The notes under the pieces are model-generated. The model was given only the letters and a program-made list of their open reading frames with translations, was not told the origin of the DNA and made no database searches. Below, piece after piece: positions 8,903 to 17,660 of a stretch of 64,000 bases of DNA. Origin of the DNA: Pseudomonadota bacterium (GTDB lineage Bacteria; Desulfobacterota; Desulfovibrionia; Desulfovibrionales; Desulfomicrobiaceae); assembly GCA_023393525.1 (NCBI GenBank), contig JAEWKZ010000108.1:11318-75317 (forward strand), written 5' to 3'. Within the stretch, counting starts at the first letter, position 1; each line of letters opens with the position of its first letter. Both the position numbers and the translations under genes were made by a program.

Positions 8903-9916
8903 TCAATTCCCGTTCCCTTGCGGATGCTTTTTTTCCTCCTCGCGGGCCGGAGTCCCCGGAATCCACCAGCGCAGGGTTTTCCTCGTTTCCGAGGCCGTGG
9001 CCTGCCGCGTGCGGTACATGGAGTAGAGCATGGAACTGCCGATCAGGGCGGCCGTGGCCATGAGCGCCATTTCCGTCGAGATGACCTTGGTCCCGAAATA
9101 CGTGTTCACGGTCATCTTGGCTCCCACCAGGATGAGCACGAAGGAGAGGCCGTATTTGAGGTAGTGGAAGCGGTGGATCACCCCGGCCAGGGCGAAATAC
9201 AGGGCCCGCAGGCCCAGAATGGCGAACACGTTGGAAGAGTAGACGATGAACGTGTCCTTGCTGATGGCCAGGATGGCGGGGATGGAATCGATGGCGAAGA
9301 TGACGTCCGAGACCTCGACGATGACCAGGACCATGAAGAGCGGCGTCATGTACAAGAGCCCGTCGCGCCGGACCCAGAATTTCTCGCCCTCGAAGTCTTC
9401 GGTGACCCGGAAGTGGCTGCGCATGAAGCGGGCGATGCGGTTGCGCGAAAGGTCCGGTTCCTGGTTGATGGTGACGAGCATCTTGATGCCCGAGGCGATG
9501 AGCAGGACGCCGAACACGTAGAGCAGCCAGTGGAAGGTCGCGATGGCGCTGGCTCCGGCGATGATCAAGGTGGCTCGCATGGCCAGGGCGCCGAGGATGC
9601 CCCAGAAGAGGATCCGACGCTGGTTGGCCTTTGAGACCGAAAAGTGCAGAAAGATGAGCAGGAAAACAAAGATGTTGTCCACGCTCAGGCTTTTCTCGAT
9701 GAAATACCCCGTCAGAAATTCGAGCCCGGCCTGGGAACCCTCGAAATAAAACACCCCCGCCCCGAACATGAGCGCCAGCAGCACGTAGCCCAGACTGACC
9801 CAAAGGGCCGTGCCGACGCTCATGTCCTTGTTCCTGCGCTGCACCACGCCAAGATCGACGAGCAGGAGCGCGAAAATGAAAACGTGAAATCCTATCCACA
9901 GCAGCACTGTGTTCAT
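8903..9916 (-). CDS. TerC/Alx family membrane protein (probable manganese exporter)
   Basis: 337 residues with about nine membrane helices. The two TerC hallmark segments are present: SVDNIFVF (about residue 80) and EVSDVIFAIDSIPA (about 200), whose acidic residues are thought to bind the metal. Members with this architecture (Alx, MeeF/MeeY) export Mn(II) or help metallate exported proteins. The manganese riboswitch upstream supports that role. The start ATG at 9916 has GGAG six bases upstream and overlaps the stop of a possible leader ORF. Confidence 0.92.
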   Translation of the reverse strand: MNTVLLWIGFHVFIFALLLVDLGVVQRRNKDMSVGTALWVSLGYVLLALMFGAGVFYFEGSQAGLEFLTGYFIEKSLSVDNIFVFLLIFLHFSVSKANQRRILFWGILGALAMRATLIIAGASAIATFHWLLYVFGVLLIASGIKMLVTINQEPDLSRNRIARFMRSHFRVTEDFEGEKFWVRRDGLLYMTPLFMVLVIVEVSDVIFAIDSIPAILAISKDTFIVYSSNVFAILGLRALYFALAGVIHRFHYLKYGLSFVLILVGAKMTVNTYFGTKVISTEMALMATAALIGSSMLYSMYRTRQATASETRKTLRWWIPGTPAREEEKKHPQGNGN

Positions 9917-10116
9917 AACTTTCTCCAACGTCCGTTCATGGACAAGGGGCGCACGCAGACGCCCGTGGTTGCGGTATTGGTGATTGGGAAAGGCGGTTCA
10001 ACGAAACGACCTCTGACACCGCCAGGAGGGCGGGGCGAGTCGCTGGACGGGAAACGAGGGTGGTTCGGCCATGGCCGGCGACCCATGGCGTGGGCGGGGG
10101 GAGAGAACAATTTCAT
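9913..10116 (-). CDS. Possible 67-residue leader ORF coupled to terC
   Basis: Begins with ATG preceded by GGAGG at four bases and ends with a TGA that overlaps the terC ATG as ATGA. The product is Pro/Arg-rich, has no recognised domain and looks unlike a folded protein. It occupies the leader between the riboswitch terminator and terC. It may be a translated leader or chance; good initiation signals at one end and exact coupling at the other are the only support. Confidence 0.3.
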   Translation of the reverse strand: MKLFSPPAHAMGRRPWPNHPRFPSSDSPRPPGGVRGRFVEPPFPITNTATTGVCVRPLSMNGRWRKL

Positions 10117-10145
10117 GGAACCTCCGGAAGTTGGCCGGAGGCCAA

Positions 10146-10272
10146 TAAAAAAGACCTCCAGCATGGTTGTCATGCTGAAGGTCTTGCTCATCGGCTTCAT
10201 CCGACGACAAGGCCAAGCGCCTGGGCGCCAGTGATGTTGACCTTGTCTCGAGGAGCTACTCCCCTTCAAAAA
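10146..10272 (-). promoter_or_regulatory. yybP-ykoY manganese riboswitch with intrinsic terminator
   Basis: On the minus strand the leader of terC contains AAGGGGAGTAGC and, about 75 bases on, GAGCAAGACCTT: the two conserved loops of the yybP-ykoY class, which bind Mn(II). The 3' aptamer strand AAGACCTTCAGCATG also pairs with CATGCTGGAGGTCTT, giving a strong terminator followed by TTTTTTATT. Known logic of this class: Mn stabilises the aptamer, prevents terminator formation and switches the exporter on. The alternative pairing is visible directly in the sequence. Confidence 0.93.
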
Positions 10273-10771
10273 ATAAAAATACAGATTGTCCGCCAGTTTC
10301 GTCAAGACTGAATTTTCAGGTCCCAGAGCATGAACAGTCGCGAAAGATTCAAGCGGCCAGGCGTCATTCCCTCGAAAGCGGGCACTGTCGGGCAATGGCG
10401 CGAAACCCTGCTTCTTGGACAGAGACAAGAATATCGACCTTCTTTTTCTGGAATCTGACGATATTGCGCAGTCTGGTGTGAACGTTATGCAACGTGTTAC
10501 TGAGTTCTGAGCCTCGTTTTCTGTAGTATGGTGTTCGATTTTGATGTTCATACGTTTTTGTATGGTGAAAGTCAGAGCCAAAGTTGTCGCGCGAGTACGT
10601 ATTTAGTTATGTTTCGAGATTATTTCGTACCATTTTAGTACAGTATTATTTTTTTGTTTTGAAAAGTTTTGTGATGCGTCGATTTATAGTGAATCGATAA
10701 TGTCTATTGGACATGAATGAACATATGAGAATATCATTTGTAATTATTTGCGGTTCTCTGGTGGAGGCTTT
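10273..10771. other. AT-rich intergenic region
   Basis: About 500 bases, clearly richer in A and T than its surroundings from about 10440 on. It must hold the promoter of the riboswitch transcript (minus) and of the selenium cluster (plus). An inverted repeat TCGATT-N7-AATCGA at 10679-10697 lies about 75 bases upstream of the first selenium gene and could be an operator. No convincing gene is seen. Confidence 0.5.
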
Positions 10772-10993
10772 GTGGAGCTGTACTTTTTTTGTCCGCTGAA
10801 ACGTGATGTTTTTCGTACAGATCGATGGGAGGCCTCGGGTTGCGAATCCGTGACCCTTGACCATGAGGGGATCAGACATCTGCGCGGCACGGTCACGGCG
10901 ACATGTCCGTTGTGTGGGGGAGCGCATGTCTACCAGCCTGACGAGTTGCCCTGTCCGCTGGTGGCCGGTGTTGAAAAGTCGAAGGAATTGTAA
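10772..10993 (+). CDS. Small Cys-containing protein at the head of the selenium cluster
   Basis: 73 residues from a GTG start with GGAGG four bases upstream. The protein has FFCPLKRDVF near the start, TCPLCGGAHVYQPDELPCP near the end and a central Asp/Glu-rich part. CPLC plus two further Cys suggests a metal ribbon. It precedes yedE by 18 bases on the same strand, so an operon is likely. I do not recognise the family; the spacing and conserved-looking Cys motif argue that it is a real gene. Confidence 0.6.
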   Translation: MELYFFCPLKRDVFRTDRWEASGCESVTLDHEGIRHLRGTVTATCPLCGGAHVYQPDELPCPLVAGVEKSKEL

Positions 10994-11011
10994 CGTCAAA
11001 GGGGGAGCGTG

Positions 11012-12100
11012 ATGACTCGTGGAGTGAGGAATGTCTTTGCCACGACTGCGGGAATCGTGGCTGTGGGCGCAGTGATCGGGGTGGTCGCCGCATTTTTGCA
11101 GAAATCCGGCAATCCGGCGAACATGGCGATCTGCGTGGCCTGTTTCGGGCGCGACATCGCGGGTTCCATTGGCCTGCATCGCGCCGCCGTGGTGCAGTAC
11201 CTACGCCCCGAGATCATCGGCTTTGTGCTCGGTTCATTCGCGGCGGCCCTGGCCTTCAGGGAATTCAAGCCCACCGGCGGCTCGGCTCCGCTGGCGCGTT
11301 TTGTTCTGGGCATGATCGCCATGATCGGCGCGCTGGTTTTCCTGGGTTGCCCCTGGCGGGTGATTCTGCGACTGGCCGGCGGTGACGGCAACGCCCTGTT
11401 CGGACTCCTGGGCCTTGTCGCCGGCGTCTGGATCGGGACGCTTTTCTTCAAGAACGGTTTCAATCTGGGTCGAGCCCAAGCCCAATCCACCGGAACGGGG
11501 CTGCTGCTGCCTCTGCTCATGCTTGGCCTTCTGGCCTTGCGGGTGCTGTTTCCCCCGGTGCCCGGAGAAGCCCAAAGCGGGGTGATCTGGTATTCCCTCA
11601 AGGGGCCCGGCGCCGCCTACGCGCCCCTGCTGCTTTCCCTGGGTGCAGGTCTGGGCATCGGCTTTCTGGCCCAGCGCAGCAGGTTCTGCACCATGGGCGC
11701 CATCCGCGACGTCGTGCTGTTCAATCAGTGGTATCTGATGTTCGGCTTTCTTGCGCTCCTGGTATCCGCCCTGATCGCCAACGTCCTGCTCGGCCAGTTC
11801 AATCCCGGCTTTGAAGGCCAGCCGGTGGCCCACACCATGTGGTTCTGGAATTTCGCGGGCATGCTTGTGGCCGGTCTGGCCTTCGCCTTGGCGGGCGGTT
11901 GTCCGGGCAGACAGCTCTTCATGTCCGGCGAGGGCAACAGCGACGCGGGCATCTTCGTATTGGGGTCATTGGCGGGCGCGGGGATCGCGCATAATTTCGG
12001 GCTGGCCAGCTCGCCCCAGGGCATCGGTCCTCACGGAGCGGAGGCGGTCGTCATCTGTCTGGCCGTGTTGATGTTCATCGGGTTCACAAATCGAAAATAG
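11012..12100 (+). CDS. yedE: YedE-type putative selenium transporter
   Basis: 362-residue YeeE/YedE family membrane protein with about ten helices and two Cys-bearing repeats (CVACFGRD near residue 42, RFCTMGAIRDV near 230) typical of thiosulfate/selenium-type channels. A further motif, GGCPGRQLF, lies near residue 295. In selenium-using anaerobes this subfamily is encoded with YedF. The start ATG is chosen for GGGGGAG four bases upstream; an overlapping GTG is too close to it. First large gene of the cluster. Confidence 0.88.
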   Translation: MTRGVRNVFATTAGIVAVGAVIGVVAAFLQKSGNPANMAICVACFGRDIAGSIGLHRAAVVQYLRPEIIGFVLGSFAAALAFREFKPTGGSAPLARFVLGMIAMIGALVFLGCPWRVILRLAGGDGNALFGLLGLVAGVWIGTLFFKNGFNLGRAQAQSTGTGLLLPLLMLGLLALRVLFPPVPGEAQSGVIWYSLKGPGAAYAPLLLSLGAGLGIGFLAQRSRFCTMGAIRDVVLFNQWYLMFGFLALLVSALIANVLLGQFNPGFEGQPVAHTMWFWNFAGMLVAGLAFALAGGCPGRQLFMSGEGNSDAGIFVLGSLAGAGIAHNFGLASSPQGIGPHGAEAVVICLAVLMFIGFTNRK

Positions 12101-12111
12101 GGGATGTGGAG

Positions 12112-12327
12112 ATGAAGCAGGAAGTGGACGCCAGAGGCTTGTCGTGCCCCCAGCCGGTGCTCATGGCCATGCAGGCCATGCGCAAAGGCTCCGGGGAAAT
12201 TGAAGTGCTCGTGGACAACGAGGCCAGCCGGGAAAACGTTTCCCGCGCCGCGCAGAGCCAGGGCTGGAGCGTGGTCGTGGACGAGCTTGACGGAGGGGAG
12301 TTCAGATTGTCCCTGGCAAAGCCGTGA
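12112..12327 (+). CDS. yedF: YedF-like TusA/SirA-family selenium metabolism protein
   Basis: 71 residues forming one TusA-like domain: DARGLSCPQPVLMAMQAM near the N-terminus contains the CPxP helix with the presumed chalcogen-carrying Cys. TusA-family proteins relay sulfur; YedF homologues beside YedE are tied to selenium by co-occurrence with selD. AGGGGA seven bases upstream supports this ATG over a GTG six bases earlier. Full YedF proteins often carry a second domain, which is lacking here; a DUF3343 protein follows instead. Confidence 0.88.
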   Translation: MKQEVDARGLSCPQPVLMAMQAMRKGSGEIEVLVDNEASRENVSRAAQSQGWSVVVDELDGGEFRLSLAKP

Positions 12328-12872
12328 AGTGGCTGCGGGAACTTCTGTCCCGCAGGGCTTCTGCCGTTCGTGGCCTGTCTGAAAAGGGGATGCTCCTTTT
12401 TCCAAGTACGGGGGAGGTCATCCGGGCCGAGGATGCGCTGCGTCGGTCCGGCCTGGAGGTCGCCGTCAAAGGCCCTCCGCCGGACTTGCGTCAAGGGTGC
12501 GACATGGTGGTCGAATTTTCCCTGATACAGGAATTGCGCGTGCGGGAGGTGCTGGCGGAGAAGAATCTCAAGCCCTTGCAAGTCGCCGTGGCCCAGGATC
12601 ACCTGCTTGAGCCCGTGTCGCTGTTTCAGTCCAAGGAACTGGGGTCGTATCTGATGGTTCGGGCCGCCAACATGAAGATCACCGTGGACCGCCGGGACCG
12701 GCGCATCGTCAACGTGTCCGGCGGCGGGTGCCCGGATGTGCCCTATCTGGCCGAGATGCTGGTGGGGCAGACCCTCGATGCGGCGCCCGAACCCCGCTCT
12801 TTGGGGCAGACCCTGTGCGGATACGCCCTGCAACTGGCTTTCGATGAGGCGCGGCGACAATGTCATGGTTGA
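12324..12872 (+). CDS. DUF3343 (putative Se/S carrier-like) protein with C-terminal extension
   Basis: 182 residues from a GTG that overlaps the yedF stop (GTGA). Residues about 20-90 resemble DUF3343: LLFPSTGEVIRAEDALRRSG followed by a VxVKGPPPDLRQGCDM segment with the conserved Cys. Plain DUF3343 proteins are about 80 residues; this one continues with VSGGGCPDVPYLAEMLVG and a second Cys. DUF3343 is found with YedE/YedF and cysteine desulfurases, suggesting selenium or sulfur hand-off. The role of the extension is unknown. Confidence 0.75.
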   Translation: MKWLRELLSRRASAVRGLSEKGMLLFPSTGEVIRAEDALRRSGLEVAVKGPPPDLRQGCDMVVEFSLIQELRVREVLAEKNLKPLQVAVAQDHLLEPVSLFQSKELGSYLMVRAANMKITVDRRDRRIVNVSGGGCPDVPYLAEMLVGQTLDAAPEPRSLGQTLCGYALQLAFDEARRQCHG

Positions 12873-13723
12873 TTGTCGGAACGGTCCCCAGGGCTGATTT
12901 CGGCCTGATTTGGGGAGGCTACGCAGTCCGGGGGCGCACCGTGGAGATGTCCGGCGCTTGCGTCAATGTGGCCAGGGGAACTCCGGCGCTGATGGCTACG
13001 GCCTTTGTCGCCGCCCAGGCGCTCGGCATCGAGCCGCCCGAGGCGATGATCGTCGGAGACACCGGTTCGGGGGAGGGCAGTCGCGCTCTTTATGGGTATC
13101 TGGTGGAAAATCTTGACCGGGTCCGTCATGACGGGCTGACCTTTCACTACCTCATGCCCGATGTCGTCTGGCACAACAAGATCCTGTGGGGCCTGGAGGA
13201 ACGCGCCGAGCCCCCCCTGCTGGTGGCTGACGCAGGGTTCATGTACGCGGCCAAGATGAGCGGCTATGCCGCGCACTATGACCTGTTCACGCCGGATGCC
13301 GGGGAGATGGCCTTCCTGGCCGACGAAACAGCGCCTCATCCCTTCTATACGAGGGGGTTCCTGCTGCAGGAGGAAACCATGATTCCGGAACTGATCGACG
13401 CGGCCTATGCCGGAGCGAATGCGGCTCGCCACCTCCTGGTCAAGGGACAAACGGATTATGTGGTCTCGGCAGGGCGCATCGTGTCCCGGTTGAGCCAGCC
13501 CGATACTCCGGCCATGGAACCCATTGGCGGAACCGGCGACACCTTGACCGGACTGGTCACGGCGCTGCTGGCCGCTGGAATGAACATGCCCGACGCGTGC
13601 CGCAAGGCCGCTTTGGCCAACCGTTATCTGGGGGTTCTGGCCGATCCCACGCCCGCATTCGGGGTTGCCGATCTGCTTCCCTTCATGCCCGAGGCGCTTG
13701 GTCTTGCCCTGCGCGATACATAG
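12860..13723 (+). CDS. YjeF-C / ribokinase-fold protein of the selenium cluster
   Basis: 287 residues resembling the NAD(P)H-hydrate dehydratase/ribokinase fold. The anion-hole motif GGTGDTLTG lies near residue 222, and an early segment MIVGDTGSGEGSRALY may bind phosphate. It overlaps the DUF3343 gene by 13 bases. Conventional NAD(P)HX dehydratase has longer substrate loops and is usually fused to the epimerase domain, which is absent. In several sulfate reducers this type travels with yedE/yedF, so a dedicated role in selenium metabolism is plausible but unproven. Confidence 0.7.
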   Translation: MSWLIVGTVPRADFGLIWGGYAVRGRTVEMSGACVNVARGTPALMATAFVAAQALGIEPPEAMIVGDTGSGEGSRALYGYLVENLDRVRHDGLTFHYLMPDVVWHNKILWGLEERAEPPLLVADAGFMYAAKMSGYAAHYDLFTPDAGEMAFLADETAPHPFYTRGFLLQEETMIPELIDAAYAGANAARHLLVKGQTDYVVSAGRIVSRLSQPDTPAMEPIGGTGDTLTGLVTALLAAGMNMPDACRKAALANRYLGVLADPTPAFGVADLLPFMPEALGLALRDT

Positions 13724-14400
13724 ACGAACGCCGAGCCTCCCATTCCGGGCCTTCCGGCAGACGCGCCCCTGTCCGCTTTGCTCGCAGGAGGGCCCGGGTT
13801 TGCGGCTATGATCCTGTGGTCATCCTCCGTTCGCGTTTTTCCCGCCTTTTCGTTGTTCGGCAACGACCCTCCACATTCTTTTCCCGCCCACGGATGCCCA
13901 TTTTTGGAGCCTGCCGTCTGTAGTCGGCGGCGCCTTGGCCGCGTGTTGCAGGTTTTGGGATGATTTTTCAGATGTTCCATGCACTGTGAAAAGGCTGCGG
14001 AAACGACCCGCGTCATTCCGTCGCGCCTGTGTCGATACGGGTCGGCGGGCCGATGTCCGTCAGGGGTGATTCAATTTTTTAGGATGGGGAGGATACGGTT
14101 TTTTCTTCAAGGAGACGACGGCTGCTTCAGGCTCAGGAGTGACGTAAGTATCATTACGTATCATTTTTTTGAATTAGTGCAATCAATTGCGTATTTTCAT
14201 GTCCTTGTCTTGCTGTTACCTTGTTTTTTGAAAAGAAGATGGTATTTATTGATTTCATCGATGCCGAAAATATTTTCATTTAGTGCTTCTGTATTTATTA
14301 TTCAAGTAAAATCTGTGTTTGATGTGTTCTGATAAATTTTCTAGTGCGTGATTTTTATTCGTGTATTCACGGGATAAGGAGTGTGGTTCGGAGGAGTGTC
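13724..14400. other. Long intergenic region, AT-rich in its right half
   Basis: About 680 bases. The left 350 bases have normal GC content and no convincing ORF; the right 300 bases are AT-rich with short inverted repeats. A plus-strand ORF of 117 codons runs through (13979-14332) but has mixed composition, no ribosome site and no family likeness, so it is not called. No tRNA-Sec or other RNA gene was recognised despite the adjacent selenium cluster. Confidence 0.5.
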
Positions 14401-14589
14401 ATGTCTTTTGTTCGTTGCCCTTCTTGTTGTGCGCATATTCATGCGACAGTGTTTTATTGCCCGAAATGCGGAAAGCCAAAGCCAAAAAATGGATGGAAAA
14501 AATCATGGAATTTTTTGTGCAGCTTTGCTGTCGCCGCGTTCATGCTGGTGATCATGAAAAATATTTATATATCTGTTTATACCCCGTAG
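14401..14589 (+). CDS. Small zinc-ribbon membrane protein
   Basis: 62 residues from an ATG with GGAGGAG four bases upstream. The N-terminal half has CPSC and CPKC pairs 15 residues apart, a zinc-ribbon of the zinc-ribbon_2 kind, followed by a basic linker (KPKPKNGWKK) and one membrane helix near residues 40-58. Codon use and base composition are AT-rich compared with most of the window. Function unknown; such proteins are common orphans. Confidence 0.65.
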   Translation: MSFVRCPSCCAHIHATVFYCPKCGKPKPKNGWKKSWNFLCSFAVAAFMLVIMKNIYISVYTP

Positions 14590-14781
14590 CGTGGTAACGT
14601 GACATTTGCTCTCGATTGTTCAGCAGAAATTTTATGTTTTTTGTTTCGCGATGAGAATGTGAAGCCGGCATCATTCCTGTGGGTGTGGAACCCTGCATTT
14701 TTGAAAACAATCGGACGTTTTTTAGCCTGAGCGCGAATATGTATTGCGGCGTGCGCAGAGTAAGGTGTACGCTTTGTTATC
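14590..14781. other. Short AT-rich gap upstream of the hybrid kinase
   Basis: About 190 AT-rich bases. Probably holds the kinase promoter; no strong ribosome site lies before the kinase ATG (AAGGTG is about 14 bases away), so a weak or structured initiation region is possible. No terminator hairpin with a T-run was seen after the small zinc-ribbon gene. Confidence 0.4.
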
Positions 14782-17580
14782 ATGTCAGGCCAAAATGTGC
14801 GCAGGTGCTGTCCGTCTTTTGCCGCTTCGGTTTTGGTGGCTTTCATTGCTCTTGCCTTTTTTTGTCCAGCCGGAAAATCGTGTGCCGGTGGTGCGCCGAT
14901 TCTTGAGCTTTCGGAGGGGCATGATGTTTCAACCCTGGCCGGATATCTTGAGATACTCGAAGACCCTACGGCATCCTTGGGCATCGACGTGGTCCGCTCT
15001 CCGGAAATGGACGCGGCCTTCCGGCTCGTGACTTCCGACAGCCTGCGTCTGGGCTTCTCCGGTTCCCATTACTGGTTGCGCATAACCATCGCTTCGAACC
15101 CGACGTCTTCTGAGCAGCTCTGGTTTCTGGATCCGGGATGGTCCCATTTCAGCGAACTGCTCTTCCATGGTCCGGATGCCTCCGATCCGGGCCGTTTCGA
15201 GGTCGTGGATCGTGGACTGCCCGCCCGAGACCTGAAAGCGCAGCCCCTTCTTTTTCCGATCCGGCCAGCCGGAACGGCGACGTATTATCTCATGGTCGGC
15301 AGCGACCGCGCGCTGACCTTCACGCCCACGATCAAGGCCGAAGGAGCGGCGCTCATGAGCAATCTGCGCAAGAGCCTCGCGTTCGGCGCGGTAGCCGGGA
15401 TAGTGCTGTCCATGTGCATCTACAATTTTTTGGCGTTTTTGAATGTGCGGGATTATTCCTACCTCTGGTTCGTTTGCATCCATTTCGGGACTCTGGTGTA
15501 CTTTTTCTGCGGTCAGTGGACCCCGCTTTTCATGGGATCCTGCCGGAGCATCGTCGGCATGACGGCCATGAATCTGAGCGTGGCCGGCTGGTGCCTGTTC
15601 GTCCAGAGCTTCTTGGATACCAGGCAGCGCACACCCTGGGGGCACAAGGCGCTCGCGGTCATGGCCTGCCTGGCCGTGACGCTGGCGATCGTCGGGCTCT
15701 TCACGTCAGCGGAGAAGATTTCGATGCCCGCTCACGTGCTGGCTCTATGCGCCATGTTCCTCGGCTATGCGTCGAGCCTTCTCTCAAACTTTGGGGGCGT
15801 CCGTGCGGCGCGTCCGATGTGCGCGGTCTGGACGCTGACCCTGGGCCTGTTCCTGATTCACAGCCTCGCAGGCATCGGCCTGTTCAACTTTGGCGCTCCT
15901 GACTTTCCCGTTCTCATCCTGGCCGCGCAGGCCATGCTGATGTCCATCGTTCTGGCCTGGCGCACCAAAATTCAGCGCGAGGAACTGGTTTCGGCCCAGA
16001 CCGAAACGCAGACCAAAAGCGCCTTCTTGGCCACCATGAGCCACGAGATACGGACTCCGATGACGGCCATCATGGGGTATGCCGAGTTGCTCCAAAACCT
16101 TGATCTGCCCGTTCAGGGCAGGCGTTACTTGCGCAATGTGCAAGTCGCTGCGGACCATCTTCTTGGGATCGTCAATGATATTCTGGATATGGCCAGGCTC
16201 GACGCGGGTCGGCTCGCCCTGGAGGAGAAGGACTTTTCCCTGGAACACGTGGTCGAGGATGTCATCCGCGTCTGTGCGCCCAAGGCAGGCGAGAACCACA
16301 ACGAGCTGATCTGTGTGGTCGACGGGAAAATTCCCTCGTTGTTGTTCGGTGATCCTCTGCGCGTGCGGCAGATACTCCTGAACCTCGTGTCCAACGCCGT
16401 GAAGTTCACCAGGCACGGCGAGGTGCGCATCGAGGTGGGACGCGAGGAGATGGCCGGACCGGATGAAGGGGAGAGGTCTGGAATCCTCTTGCGCATGACC
16501 GTGAGCGACACCGGTATCGGCATCTCGCCCGAACAGCAGAAGCGCCTGTTCGAGTCTTTTTTCCAGGCCGATGATTCCATGGCCAGGAAGTTCGGCGGAA
16601 CCGGCCTTGGCCTGAACATCAGCCGCAGCCTGGCGCGCTTGATGCGTGGCGATCTGAACGTGCTCAGCGACTTGGGAGAGGGTGCGGCCTTCACGGCCAC
16701 CCTGAGGCTCGGCGTGTCTATGACGCAGCCTGGACGAACCTGTCCGGAGGTGCCTGAAGCCGCGCGGAACGCCCTGATTCTCGACGACAGCTCCCCGGCC
16801 GGAAAGGCTCTGGCCGACCTGGCGCGGGAGTTCGGGATTACGGCGGAGACGGCGGGGACGGCGGCCGAGGCCCGGGATTTGGTGCGCGGCGCTGGCGGAC
16901 GGTACGGCCTCGTCTTTGTGGATTTGGAAATGCCGGACATGGATGGCCTTGAGGCCGCGCGGATGCTGCGCGGAGCAGGTCTGGAGGCCGATGTCCCGAT
17001 CATTCTTCTCGAACCGGCGGGATACGCCAAGGCCCAGGAGTTCGAATGTGGACGGACCGGTATCCGGGCCGTTCTCTTCAAGCCGGCATCGCGCAGTTCG
17101 TTCCGCGAGGCCGTGGACGAAGCCTTTCGGGCGCAGGAACCGGTCGAACAGTCTGCGATAGCGGGAGCCGATCCGAATGCGCAGGCGTGCCGCGGGAAAC
17201 GCATTCTGGTCGTTGACGACAACGAATTCAATCTCGACGTGCTGGAAACCGTTCTGACCATGGCCGGACTGGACGTGACCACAGCCTCGAGCGGTCCCGG
17301 CGCACTTGAGGCCCTGTCCGCCGGTCCGGCCTGCGACGCCGTGCTCATGGATGTGCAGATGCCGGGCATGGACGGGTACGAGGCCACGCGTCGCATCCGG
17401 GTCGATCCGCGCTGGAAGGGGCTGCCCGTGCTGGCCGTCACCGCCAACCTTGTGACGGGCGAACGGGAAAGATGCGTCGAAGCGGGCATGAATGGTTTTT
17501 TGACCAAGCCCGTGGATACCTTGGCTCTCTTCGAGGCCCTGGCGCGTTGTTTTCGCGGCGTTGACGGGAATCGATCGTGA
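14782..17580 (+). CDS. 7TMR-DISM hybrid sensor histidine kinase with two receiver domains
   Basis: 932 residues. In order: signal peptide (1 to about 35), periplasmic 7TMR-DISMED2 sensor (about 45-175), seven-helix 7TMR-DISM region (about 190-390), HisKA with phospho-acceptor His421 in MSHEIRTPM, HATPase with N box LVSNAVKF, DTGIGIS and GGTGLGLN, then two receivers. The first receiver has Asp714 but lacks the usual Ser/Thr before its proline, so it may be regulatory. The second is complete (Asp857, TAN, TKP). The Hpt protein downstream can complete a phosphorelay. The output partner is not in the window. Confidence 0.93.
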   Translation: MSGQNVRRCCPSFAASVLVAFIALAFFCPAGKSCAGGAPILELSEGHDVSTLAGYLEILEDPTASLGIDVVRSPEMDAAFRLVTSDSLRLGFSGSHYWLRITIASNPTSSEQLWFLDPGWSHFSELLFHGPDASDPGRFEVVDRGLPARDLKAQPLLFPIRPAGTATYYLMVGSDRALTFTPTIKAEGAALMSNLRKSLAFGAVAGIVLSMCIYNFLAFLNVRDYSYLWFVCIHFGTLVYFFCGQWTPLFMGSCRSIVGMTAMNLSVAGWCLFVQSFLDTRQRTPWGHKALAVMACLAVTLAIVGLFTSAEKISMPAHVLALCAMFLGYASSLLSNFGGVRAARPMCAVWTLTLGLFLIHSLAGIGLFNFGAPDFPVLILAAQAMLMSIVLAWRTKIQREELVSAQTETQTKSAFLATMSHEIRTPMTAIMGYAELLQNLDLPVQGRRYLRNVQVAADHLLGIVNDILDMARLDAGRLALEEKDFSLEHVVEDVIRVCAPKAGENHNELICVVDGKIPSLLFGDPLRVRQILLNLVSNAVKFTRHGEVRIEVGREEMAGPDEGERSGILLRMTVSDTGIGISPEQQKRLFESFFQADDSMARKFGGTGLGLNISRSLARLMRGDLNVLSDLGEGAAFTATLRLGVSMTQPGRTCPEVPEAARNALILDDSSPAGKALADLAREFGITAETAGTAAEARDLVRGAGGRYGLVFVDLEMPDMDGLEAARMLRGAGLEADVPIILLEPAGYAKAQEFECGRTGIRAVLFKPASRSSFREAVDEAFRAQEPVEQSAIAGADPNAQACRGKRILVVDDNEFNLDVLETVLTMAGLDVTTASSGPGALEALSAGPACDAVLMDVQMPGMDGYEATRRIRVDPRWKGLPVLAVTANLVTGERERCVEAGMNGFLTKPVDTLALFEALARCFRGVDGNRS

Positions 17581-17660
17581 CTTGCCGCCAAGCATTTTTC
17601 GAGGACAGATCGGTTTTCGCAAGGAATATCCGGTGACAACCCAATTTTTGGAGGTTACTT

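Noticed and set aside
13979..14332. 117-codon plus-strand frame
   Set aside because: Mixed composition, no ribosome site, no recognisable family.
13724..14400. tRNA-Sec or other RNA gene near the selenium cluster
   Set aside because: No T-loop GTTCRA motif or acceptor pairing was seen by eye.
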